This document shows, piece after piece, positions 43,563 to 51,794 of a stretch of DNA of 61,283 bases. A program made the translations under genes and the position numbers. The stretch is taken from assembly GCA_945913015.1 (NCBI GenBank), contig CAMECH010000015.1, forward strand, positions 1 through 61,283, given 5' to 3'. The stretch is from an uncultured Bacteroides sp. (GTDB lineage Bacteria > Bacillota > Clostridia > Lachnospirales > Lachnospiraceae). The notes beneath the pieces are model-generated. The model saw only the letters and a list, made by a program, of their open reading frames with translations. It ran no database searches and was not told where the DNA came from. Numbering within the stretch: the first letter of the stretch is position 1; the number at the start of each line of letters is the position of its first letter.

Positions 43563-45878
43563 TTATGAAATCCATCCGCCTGAAACTGCCTGCTGGTACA
43601 GATTGGTAAGTGTTGTCATCTCGAGGTCCGTCTTATTATTGGAGAGCTGCTCCTGATAAAGCTGCACGGATTTTTGGTAATAATCTGCAAACAGGCTGTA
43701 ATCACGGCTTTCGTTTGGCATTTCAAGCTGCCGTGAAGCTTCCATAAATGCAAGCCGCTTATATGTATTGTAATTTTCTCCGTACAGCGTAAGCATCTTC
43801 TGAAGAACATCATTTTCTTCGCTGTACATTCTGTTCTTCTGGTACAGAACCGCTTTATTGTGATATGTTGTATAAGTTGCCCAGCCGTAATTTATAATTT
43901 CATCAAAAGTTGCTACTGCTTTCATGTCGTAACCGCTGTCCTGCGTAGCATTGGCAAGGTCTGTATACGCCTGCGCCAGCTTATCAAGAATTGCATTTTT
44001 ATATTCGTTTGGCAGCACCTGAAGTGCCTGCGAAAGAAGCTCTACATTTTGCTGCAGCACATCCGCGGTCTTTCCCTTTTCATCAAGTATGCGGCTGCAC
44101 ATTATGTAGGCACGCATTTTCATATAATCGTCTTTGCTGCTGTTAATACATTTCTGAAATTCATCCCATGCTTCGTCAGCATTTTCCAACGCCAGTGAAA
44201 TTTCACCCTGAATATAGTAAATTCCGTCCTCAGCAAGGCCTTTTTCGATTGCTGTTTCAAGCTGAACCTTTGCCTCATCCGTTCTGTCAAGCCTTGCAAG
44301 CGTAATCGCATAATCACGGTATGCCTGTGAATTATCAACCTGATAAATTATTGCATTATGGAATGCCTGCTCTGCTGCTTCATAATTCTCAAGCTCAAAA
44401 CAACAGTTACCATATATAAAATAAATATTCGCAAGGTCTTTGCCCTCACATCCTGCATTTAGTACAACATTGTTGACAAACAGTATTGCATCCTCATATT
44501 TTTTCTGGTCATACAGCGAATATGCCTTTTCGATATACGCCTCTCCCTTTTCCGGATAGAGTGCAATCGCCTTTTGATACCATTCTTCTGTTTTGTCATA
44601 ATTTTTGTTTTCTCTTGCCGCCTTTTCCTGCTCAACATACTGCGCATATTTATTCTGCTTTTCAATTTCCATTCTCTTGAAACCAAAAGAAGCAAGAACA
44701 GAAAATCCGGCTATTCCTATAAGAAGCACAATACGTGCAATGAGCTGTCTGCGTACGAGCTGCCTGTAAATCCGGCTTGAGGTATGAACACCGAGCACCG
44801 CCTTGTGAAGTTCCTGAATACTCTGATATCTTTTTGCCGGGTTCTGCTCCAGACATTTCATAATAATAAATGCAAGAGATTCCTCGATTTTGATTGGAAA
44901 TGAAGTAATCGGCTTTACATATCCGATAGCCGGCTTTTCTCCTGTCAGAAGATGATACATTGTTGCACCGATGCTATAAATATCCGAACGTGTATCCATA
45001 TGGATTGTGCCGGGCGCGCCTGTATTTACCTGTGAAGAATACTGTTCTGCACTTGCCGCTGCTTCACGATATGCAGCCGCGTAACTATCCGCCTGCGTGG
45101 AATCACTGTCTGCTCCCGCGTAACCATCCACCTGCGTGGAATCACTGTCTGCTCCCGCATAACCATCCACCTGCGTGGAATCGCTGTCCGCTCCCACATA
45201 ACCATCCACCTGCGTGGAATCGCTGTCTGCTCCCGCATAACCATCCACCTGCGTATAATCGCTGTCTGCCCGACGTGCTGATTCTATTACTGCCTTATTG
45301 GCATTTGCCACTGCCATTCGTTTCTTTCTTTCCTGAAATGATGACATCTGCTCAGGAGCCGCATACCCCGGTGTATATCCGGCAGCATCAGCATCTGTAA
45401 AATCTCCCGATACATTAAAGTCAATAAGACAAATATTATCATCAGGTGTGAGCATAATATTATCAGGCTTGATATCACCATGAATAATCGGAGGCTGCTG
45501 TCTGTGGAGCTGTTCTACTGCCTGACACAGCTGGTCAAACCATTTAACCACCTGTTTCTGACTGAATTTCCTGCCTTCCTTCAAAAAACTTTTCAGCGAA
45601 GCACCCGGAATAAAATCCATTACTGTATACACATCACCGTCAAGTTCAAAGAAATCCAGAACCTGCGGAAGGTATTCGTGCTTAAGATTTTTGAGGATAT
45701 CAGCCTCTGCGCGTATATTTACACTGCTGCTCTTTGCCAGATTACTGTGAATTTTTTTAAGAACAACTTCTTTCTGCAGACGTTTATGATATGCTTTAAA
45801 TACCGTTCCGCCGCCTCCGCTTCCGATTTCATCCAGAAGCACATATGTTTCTTCTAATTCTTTATTAAGCTTTAGCAT
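43563..45878 (-). CDS. Transmembrane Ser/Thr protein kinase with TPR sensor domain
   Basis: 771 aa from the ATG at 45878, with GGAG at 7 nt. Kinase domain (about 1-330): glycine loop GSGGGGTVF, lysine in VVLKKI, catalytic loop HGDIKPDN (about 130), metal motif DFN in place of DFG (about 151), and PGYAAPEQ. A 13-residue repeat (GADSDSTQVDGYA type, five copies) is inserted at about 201-266, after the activation segment. A TM helix (about 378-400) is followed by about eight TPRs outside the cell. DFN is uncommon but tolerated in some active kinases. It faces a PP2C phosphatase and an FHA protein further upstream, the usual phospho-signalling trio. Confidence 0.88.
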   Translation of the reverse strand: MLKLNKELEETYVLLDEIGSGGGGTVFKAYHKRLQKEVVLKKIHSNLAKSSSVNIRAEADILKNLKHEYLPQVLDFFELDGDVYTVMDFIPGASLKSFLKEGRKFSQKQVVKWFDQLCQAVEQLHRQQPPIIHGDIKPDNIMLTPDDNICLIDFNVSGDFTDADAAGYTPGYAAPEQMSSFQERKKRMAVANANKAVIESARRADSDYTQVDGYAGADSDSTQVDGYVGADSDSTQVDGYAGADSDSTQVDGYAGADSDSTQADSYAAAYREAAASAEQYSSQVNTGAPGTIHMDTRSDIYSIGATMYHLLTGEKPAIGYVKPITSFPIKIEESLAFIIMKCLEQNPAKRYQSIQELHKAVLGVHTSSRIYRQLVRRQLIARIVLLIGIAGFSVLASFGFKRMEIEKQNKYAQYVEQEKAARENKNYDKTEEWYQKAIALYPEKGEAYIEKAYSLYDQKKYEDAILFVNNVVLNAGCEGKDLANIYFIYGNCCFELENYEAAEQAFHNAIIYQVDNSQAYRDYAITLARLDRTDEAKVQLETAIEKGLAEDGIYYIQGEISLALENADEAWDEFQKCINSSKDDYMKMRAYIMCSRILDEKGKTADVLQQNVELLSQALQVLPNEYKNAILDKLAQAYTDLANATQDSGYDMKAVATFDEIINYGWATYTTYHNKAVLYQKNRMYSEENDVLQKMLTLYGENYNTYKRLAFMEASRQLEMPNESRDYSLFADYYQKSVQLYQEQLSNNKTDLEMTTLTNLYQQAVSGGWIS
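45081..45275 (-). repeat. Five 39-bp tandem repeats inside the kinase gene
   Basis: Five contiguous 39-bp units (45081, 45120, 45159, 45198, 45237) with few differences encode 13-residue repeats rich in Asp, Ser and Thr. The unit length keeps the frame, so copy number can change without breaking the gene. Confidence 0.85.
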
Positions 45879-45964
45879 ACTAATCTCCATTCCTTTATAT
45901 ATTTGTTGCTTTTTCCCAAGTGACAGGATATATTTATAATTAAGATTTATAAACAGGAGGCAGC

Positions 45965-46441
45965 ATGGCAGAAATACTACTTCTTCGCACAGCAATATTT
46001 TTTTCGTTCTATATAATCGGAGCTTATGCAACAACAGATATTCTTCGTCTGCTTAAAGGAAGTACTTCTCCTGTGGGAAGTTCCGGATGTTACTGTCCGG
46101 TATGCGGTTGCCGTATTGCTCTTAAAGACCAGATTCCAATAATATCCTACATATTAGGCAAAGGTGAATGCCGCAGTTGTCACAGCCGCATTCCCGCATC
46201 AGACTTGTTTCTGGAAATATTTTTATTTGCCGCACTTTCCATAATCGCTGCTGCGACCTCTTTTTCATGGTTTGGTTTTGTATTCTGCATTGCATTTTAT
46301 GAGCTTGTAAAAGCTGCCTTTATTCTTATAAATGGCGCACGAGAGAAAGATTTTCTCCGCAATCTTTTCGTTTCATTACTCAACAACATTGGTATTTTTG
46401 CGATTACCGGAATTCTGTTCTTTATTAACTACATAGTGTGA
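45965..46441 (+). CDS. Stand-alone N-terminal (zinc/methyltransferase) domain of a prepilin peptidase
   Basis: 158 aa, with AGGAGG before the ATG. It contains the bacterial prepilin-peptidase N-terminal domain: two CxxC pairs, CPVCG and CRSC, around the conserved ALKDQIPIISYILGKG, plus about four hydrophobic segments. In PilD this part binds zinc and precedes the aspartate protease half, which is missing here. A separate A24 protease gene (50273..50926) lacks this part. The two may work together on the Flp pilin, or this gene may be a relic. It is divergent from the kinase gene. Confidence 0.75.
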   Translation: MAEILLLRTAIFFSFYIIGAYATTDILRLLKGSTSPVGSSGCYCPVCGCRIALKDQIPIISYILGKGECRSCHSRIPASDLFLEIFLFAALSIIAAATSFSWFGFVFCIAFYELVKAAFILINGAREKDFLRNLFVSLLNNIGIFAITGILFFINYIV

Positions 46442-46486
46442 AAAATCATATTGAAACTTTGTTTTACCTGACCGGAATATACCGTG

Positions 46487-47230
46487 TTATCCGAACAGTC
46501 CCTTTTTACGGATACAAACAATTCCAAGCGAGATATTATCTCTTTCTCCCCGCTCCATCATTGCATCAATGAGTTCGCCGCATAACTTATTAAGGTTCTT
46601 TTGTTTGCTTGCGGCTTTCCATGCCATTCTGGCATCTTCTTCTGTCAGATGATGATACAGTCCGTCAGAGCAAAACAAAAACATATCTCCCGGCACGGCT
46701 TTCCCCTCAATGCCCTGAAACCAAAGTTCATTGGACTTTCCCATGTAATTATCAAGATATGCCTTAAGCATCCCGTTTTTAATTCTTGTTATACTTGCAT
46801 CTGTTGTCAGCTGCAAAAGACTGCCGTTAAAGCAAAAGACCCTGCTGTCTCCCACATGGATAATGTAATAATCCTCGCGAAGAAGCATAAAAAGTGACAT
46901 TGTAGTTCCTGTAACTATATTGTTACCGTATGAGAAATTGCACAGCTCCTCATTCCATCGTTCTGCTGCATCCTTTAGATGTGCATACACAAGTTTTGAA
47001 TCCGTATTTGCAATATCAATCCATGACGATACTTCATCAAACCACTGTGCAATCCTCTCTCCGATTAATCCTGATGCCAGTTCCCCATGTTCCAGACCGC
47101 CTACGCCGTCACATACCGCCCCGACCACAAAGTACCGGCGCTTTTTTTCAATGTACTTAAGAACAACTGTATCCTGATTAATCTCTCTTGAATTTCCTAC
47201 ATTTGTAGCACAGCCACAAACAAGTTTCAT
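46487..47230 (-). CDS. PP2C-family Ser/Thr phosphatase
   Basis: 247 aa. Motifs in order: NQDTVV, VGAVCDGVGG (metal-binding Asp), GTTMSLF, YIIHVGDSRVF, FLFCSDGLYHHL and GERDNISLGIV, the complete PP2C set. A start at 47230 or 47233 is fixed by GGAG; the longer frame to 47269 includes the ribosome site. It presumably reverses phosphorylation by the kinase at 43563..45878 and acts on targets bound by the FHA protein encoded upstream. Confidence 0.92.
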   Translation of the reverse strand: MKLVCGCATNVGNSREINQDTVVLKYIEKKRRYFVVGAVCDGVGGLEHGELASGLIGERIAQWFDEVSSWIDIANTDSKLVYAHLKDAAERWNEELCNFSYGNNIVTGTTMSLFMLLREDYYIIHVGDSRVFCFNGSLLQLTTDASITRIKNGMLKAYLDNYMGKSNELWFQGIEGKAVPGDMFLFCSDGLYHHLTEEDARMAWKAASKQKNLNKLCGELIDAMMERGERDNISLGIVCIRKKGLFG

Positions 47231-47278
47231 CATTTTCTCCATTCTGAAGCCTTCTGCTTCCTGACACAAAATAATGCA

Positions 47279-48886
47279 TTACAAATGTACTATGTAGCGT
47301 ACAGGATGATTTACCGTAAATGCCAGCTCCATTCCGTCTTTAAGAAGATACGGCTGGTTTGGAACCATAATCTGACGGTTTAACATCGTATGGTTTGCAG
47401 AGCCAAGGTCAATTACATAGTAATTGCCATCCTTTTTCTCTATCCTTGCATGTCTTCTTCCAATTCTTTTAAAATTAGCAGGAAATGCAATATCGGGCTT
47501 AACTTCATCCGATGAAATGCGTCCTACCGTTATAAACGGTGTCTGAAATCCAAGTTCTATCCTCTGAGGAGCGCCCGGTTCCTCAGACTCAGCCAGTTCA
47601 AGAAATCCTCCTGTCTTAAAGCTTCCTGCTCCGTCAATTGCAATCTCCGTCTCATCATCTGCCATCGCCATATTGCGCTGTACATTCGCCATCTGCACCG
47701 GAGCCTGCTGATAAGGAGTATTCTGCTGCATTGGCATATTTGGTTTCATCTGCACATTCTGCTGCATCTGTACATTCTGCTGCATCTGTACATTAGGCTG
47801 GAAAGGTACATTCTGCTGCATTGGAGTCCCCATATTCATTGCAGGTATACCTCCATCGTTCTTCTTTGCGTCCTTATCCTTTTTAAATCCAAAAATACCG
47901 TGCTTTTCTTCCTGTTTATCTGACTCCGGCCGGCTTCCTGCCTTTTTCTTGGCAGGCTTTTTACCACTGTCAAACAATGCTTCTATTGCAGAATCATTAT
48001 CAGAGTCCTCCCAAGGCGCTTTCGCTTCAGATGCAGGTGCCTGCACTTTAACCTCCGGTGCCTGTTCATTCTTCTTACCGCTGAATATATTGCCAAATCC
48101 GCCAAACACGCCTGATTTTTGATTAGGCGCCCCCTGATTCTGCTGTACGGCTGAATTCTGTGCTACATTTGGTTTCTGAGCCTGTGAATACTGAGACTGA
48201 GGAATACCACCCTGCCCGGGAACTGCGTTTTGCTGCATTGCTGCATTCTTTTGAGGAACTGCATTCTGTTGCATTGCCGGATTGTGCTGTGGAACCGGAT
48301 TTTGTTTCGTTGCTGAATTTTGCTGCAATCCGCTGCCTTTTCCTTCCTCTTCCTTAAACATCCTGTACAGACCGTCAAGAGTCACCTGCGCCCCCGCAAA
48401 ATATCTGAACAGCTTTACCTGAAATCCGTCATCATCCTTTATCTCCGTTTTTGTAAGCACCTTATTGAAAAATTCAAGAATTTCATTATCACTGTTTCTG
48501 AAAGATGCTTCCGGTACATAAATGAAATATGCATTATTTAAGTGCTTGTCCAGATACACATATCTTGTATCAATACACAGATTATGATAGTCAAGGAACC
48601 AGTCGCGTCCCTTGACAAATGGCGTAAGCAGATTAAGATACATTTTTATAAACTCTGATTTATACAGCGTGATAACCGCATACTCAAGCGCAGTCGCATT
48701 AACAAGCTTATATTTTAACATTACCGTGTCATTAATACTTGTAACCCTGAACGGTATTAAAAATTCCGGACAATCCTGCTTAATAACCTTCATCGCAATT
48801 TCATCAAACTGCGCCGGTTCATCCAGCCTGATATTCAGATAGTTTGCTTCCAAAGAACCCTGTAATTCAAATCTTTCACTGTTCAT
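47279..48886 (-). CDS. FHA-domain protein with DUF6382 N-terminus
   Basis: 535 aa. The N-terminal 190 residues match the DUF6382 domain that accompanies FHA domains in Clostridia. The middle (about 190-410) is Gln/Asn/Pro-rich with MQQNVQ-type repeats (near 47725-47830) and a basic Lys-rich part. The C-terminal FHA domain (about 440-535) has the phosphothreonine-binding GR, SxxH-like RRHARI and N residues (VGRISSDE, IGRRHARIEKK, DLGSANHTMLN). It would read phosphothreonine marks made by the kinase. It sits between the phosphatase and the Tad pilus genes. Confidence 0.85.
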   Translation of the reverse strand: MNSERFELQGSLEANYLNIRLDEPAQFDEIAMKVIKQDCPEFLIPFRVTSINDTVMLKYKLVNATALEYAVITLYKSEFIKMYLNLLTPFVKGRDWFLDYHNLCIDTRYVYLDKHLNNAYFIYVPEASFRNSDNEILEFFNKVLTKTEIKDDDGFQVKLFRYFAGAQVTLDGLYRMFKEEEGKGSGLQQNSATKQNPVPQHNPAMQQNAVPQKNAAMQQNAVPGQGGIPQSQYSQAQKPNVAQNSAVQQNQGAPNQKSGVFGGFGNIFSGKKNEQAPEVKVQAPASEAKAPWEDSDNDSAIEALFDSGKKPAKKKAGSRPESDKQEEKHGIFGFKKDKDAKKNDGGIPAMNMGTPMQQNVPFQPNVQMQQNVQMQQNVQMKPNMPMQQNTPYQQAPVQMANVQRNMAMADDETEIAIDGAGSFKTGGFLELAESEEPGAPQRIELGFQTPFITVGRISSDEVKPDIAFPANFKRIGRRHARIEKKDGNYYVIDLGSANHTMLNRQIMVPNQPYLLKDGMELAFTVNHPVRYIVHL

Positions 48887-48939
48887 AATCTGCTCTCCTG
48901 TCCTATGACATTTTTATTCAAATCCTTATGTGCCATATG

Positions 48940-50253
48940 TTATTCTTCAAAATATTTTAATTTAAGCAGTGCTGCCGAGCCTGCAAATTCAATCTGCGCT
49001 ACCCCGTTGTGGAACGGCATGGCTTTTGTCATCACCTCTTTTATGACAACCTGATTATTTTCACTGATGTATACCCAGTCGTTAGCTTTTTTTACAGCCG
49101 CCACATGATTTGAAAATGAATATGCATCACTGTATGTACACTTTATAACCTCTTCGCCTTTTTGATTGATGAAGCCCCATTTACCGCTTGCATCCGCCAC
49201 CGCAATATAGCCTGAGGACTCAGGTGCTTTTGCACCGTCAAAGCCTTTCTCACATACCTTTTCTCCTTTTGTATTGATGAGATACCATTTTCCGTCCATC
49301 TTGACAAATGCAACATTATTGCAGAACACCTGACCCAAAGAATTAACAGCTACATCTTCGAGTGTGAAGTCAACAACCGTCTTACCGTCATCCTGTATAA
49401 TTCCCCATTTACCATTCTTTTTGACTGCTGCAACACCACAGGCATTAGATGTTATCTGCTCATACTGATGTGACTTTGCAACACATTTAAAATCATAATC
49501 ATAATAGCTGTATGTACCGTTAAGCTGTGCAAGGATATGGCTTCCTGACACCGCATATACATCACTCACCGGATTTTCATCAATTCCGTAATGTGCCCCG
49601 TTTTCCACTATCGTGTAATATGTACCGTTTTCATTGACAACCGCATAACCGTCTTTGTTGAAAGGAAGCGCTTTTGTATACTTTGCAGATATCTGCATTT
49701 TTCCCGAATTATCAATATATCCCCACTTTTCACCGGTGTATGCCGGCATAAGTTCATTATCCTTAGTCGGAAGAATCTCTTTGTACTTGGTAGTTTTTAA
49801 CGAATATGTATATCTGACTGACTCATAGTAGTCCTTAAGCTTATCCGAACCAAGCTTACCAATACCATCCTTAATAATTTCAATTGCTTCCGCCAGTTCT
49901 CCGTCTGAATACATCTTTGCTACAGTTATGTATTCATCTTCTTTGGCTCTTCCTGCTGCCGCACGCTTGATGACAAGCTTTGAATAGCTTTTCGTCTGTC
50001 CGAAGTTCATATAAGCCGAAAGAAGCTTTTCTTCAATTGCGGGATTCTGCTCTGTCGAGTATTTCAACGCCTCCTCGTACAACGGAATTCCCCTTATGTA
50101 CAATTCTTTCTTAATAAATTCATCAGCCTGTGTAACCAGCTCATTCTGCTTTTCTTTCTGTTCAACACCGGTAATTGATTTAACCGACATAAGCCATCCC
50201 AGAAGCAGTGCTGCCAAAATTACCGAAATTAATATTAATCGTTTGCCTCTCAT
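48940..50253 (-). CDS. Membrane-anchored WG-repeat protein
   Basis: 437 aa from the ATG at 50253, with GAGG at 8 nt. TM helix (about 5-25), a TPR-like helical part (about 35-150), then WG repeats (KWGYIDNSGK, KWGIIQDDGK, KWYLINTKGEK, KWGFINQKGEE) to the end. WG repeats form propeller-like surfaces of unknown ligand. It lies between the prepilin peptidase and the FHA gene in the pilus operon and may be a pilus-associated surface protein; this is an inference from position. Confidence 0.82.
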   Translation of the reverse strand: MRGKRLILISVILAALLLGWLMSVKSITGVEQKEKQNELVTQADEFIKKELYIRGIPLYEEALKYSTEQNPAIEEKLLSAYMNFGQTKSYSKLVIKRAAAGRAKEDEYITVAKMYSDGELAEAIEIIKDGIGKLGSDKLKDYYESVRYTYSLKTTKYKEILPTKDNELMPAYTGEKWGYIDNSGKMQISAKYTKALPFNKDGYAVVNENGTYYTIVENGAHYGIDENPVSDVYAVSGSHILAQLNGTYSYYDYDFKCVAKSHQYEQITSNACGVAAVKKNGKWGIIQDDGKTVVDFTLEDVAVNSLGQVFCNNVAFVKMDGKWYLINTKGEKVCEKGFDGAKAPESSGYIAVADASGKWGFINQKGEEVIKCTYSDAYSFSNHVAAVKKANDWVYISENNQVVIKEVMTKAMPFHNGVAQIEFAGSAALLKLKYFEE

Positions 50254-50272
50254 ATGCATTTCCTCTTAGTCA

Positions 50273-50926
50273 TCATAAAATAATAAATGTTATAAGCATC
50301 CCAATATATAAAAACGGTACCAGCGGAACACCATCCTTCATACCGATTTTTTTCCTTGCAAGCTGAACAAGCGAATATACGCAGCATATTACTATTCCAT
50401 ATATCAGTGCTCCCATAATGCGTTCTCCTGTAAGATAAAGTCCGAGCACAAATGCCAGCTTCACATCACCGGCTCCAAGCTGCCCCCTCGACACAAGGTA
50501 GCAAAGCAGGAATATAACACCGCCTGCAATACCTCCGATAAGCGACTGAAACAAAAGCGCAAGCCCCGTGCCCATATTTATAATCAGACCGACTCCTGCA
50601 AGCAACGCCCACACTGCAAGCAGAAAAATTATCATTGTATTCGGTATTATATTTTTGTAATAGTCGGTTACTGCAAACACTGACATAGCCCATACAATGA
50701 CCATGGTCTGAATAAGGAACAAAACATTAACATATAGTTCCGAACGCATTCCTACATATATCCACACTGCTGCCGTAAGTATCCCGGTAAGCCATACACC
50801 TTTTGCGCTAATCAGCTTACCTTTTCTTTCAAGCTGCATCTTAAGGTCTGTATCCATTTTGCACACTGCAAGATAATATAGAACCGCTATTACGGCTGCT
50901 CCAAAACAAGCTCCAATAATCTTCAT
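50273..50926 (-). CDS. A24 prepilin peptidase (TadV/CpaA type)
   Basis: 217 aa, about seven membrane segments. The two catalytic aspartates are in VTDYYKNIIPN and in GAGDVKLAF (the GxGD motif). It lacks the N-terminal zinc domain of PilD. It would cleave the leader of the Flp pilin and of TadE-like pseudopilins. The ATG at 50926 follows GGAG and lies 10 nt after the stop of the preceding TadE-like gene; a longer frame to 51019 would overlap that gene. Confidence 0.88.
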   Translation of the reverse strand: MKIIGACFGAAVIAVLYYLAVCKMDTDLKMQLERKGKLISAKGVWLTGILTAAVWIYVGMRSELYVNVLFLIQTMVIVWAMSVFAVTDYYKNIIPNTMIIFLLAVWALLAGVGLIINMGTGLALLFQSLIGGIAGGVIFLLCYLVSRGQLGAGDVKLAFVLGLYLTGERIMGALIYGIVICCVYSLVQLARKKIGMKDGVPLVPFLYIGMLITFIIL

Positions 50927-50936
50927 CTTTCTCCAC

Positions 50937-51794
50937 CTATTTTTTCTCAGGAAGTTTTGCCGAATCGCCATCAACCCATGCAGGCACCGACACTCTCTGC
51001 ACCATGTGTATCTTTGCATCAGGAATCACGAACGACAGAAAGCTCATGTCAATGTCATACTGAACAACAATATCAATCATTCTCTGGTCACCGTCACACA
51101 TCATTGTTGACCCCTTGAAATCAAGCCCCGAATAGCCGTCCTTTATTCCATATGCTTTCAGATAATCATCCACATCAGAATAACCGCTCGTATTGAGGTA
51201 TCCTTTGGTGAGTGCTTTGGACAAACCTGCGGCAATGGCACCTTTAATCTCTTTCATTCCAAAAGATGCTCCCGCATAAATAACTCCTGCCATTAATGCA
51301 TCGGGATCACTGAACAAATCACTCAGTTTCTGTGATGATGCCTCAATTGATGTTGCACTTTTATCTACATCTTTTGCGATAGTGTCAATCTGCGTCATTA
51401 CATTCTGTACACTTTCCGGAGAAATCTCCTTCATTGAATCTCCTGCACCTTTAATATCATTGATTGTCTTCTGAATATTATTATAAGCTCCAAGAATAGT
51501 TGTAGCCGTGTCGTCTATAGGTGTCACATATGTATTAATATCTTCCTGCAGCACCTTCTCACCGTCACGCAGACCTATTCCCTGATAAATGTATGTGTAT
51601 CCTGCAATCTGATGCGCCGCTGAATTAATTGCAAACTGAATGCGGTTGTGGATTGTAAAAATATTAGTCAGATACACTATGCTTAGTGTAACCATAATAA
51701 AAACGGTAAAGCTGATAACCGCTTCCACAACCATCATTCCGCTCTCACTTTTTCTTACAGTATGCAATTGTCCCGACAGTTTTTTATTATCCAT
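50937..51794 (-). CDS. TadE-like minor pilin protein
   Basis: 285 aa. A pilin-like N-terminus, with the processing region ESGMMVVEAVISFTVFIMV and one TM helix (about 20-45), is followed by a soluble domain with an amphipathic middle (about 100-150). Its start codon overlaps the previous stop (TAATG), so the two genes are translationally coupled. It likely belongs to the Tad pilus tip or base. Confidence 0.78.
   Translation of the reverse strand: MDNKKLSGQLHTVRKSESGMMVVEAVISFTVFIMVTLSIVYLTNIFTIHNRIQFAINSAAHQIAGYTYIYQGIGLRDGEKVLQEDINTYVTPIDDTATTILGAYNNIQKTINDIKGAGDSMKEISPESVQNVMTQIDTIAKDVDKSATSIEASSQKLSDLFSDPDALMAGVIYAGASFGMKEIKGAIAAGLSKALTKGYLNTSGYSDVDDYLKAYGIKDGYSGLDFKGSTMMCDGDQRMIDIVVQYDIDMSFLSFVIPDAKIHMVQRVSVPAWVDGDSAKLPEKK

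Noticed and set aside
44960-45400. Long plus-strand frame with repeated Pro/His/Asn units
   Set aside because: It is the complement of the 39-bp repeats in the kinase gene, which has the conserved kinase motifs and a ribosome site.
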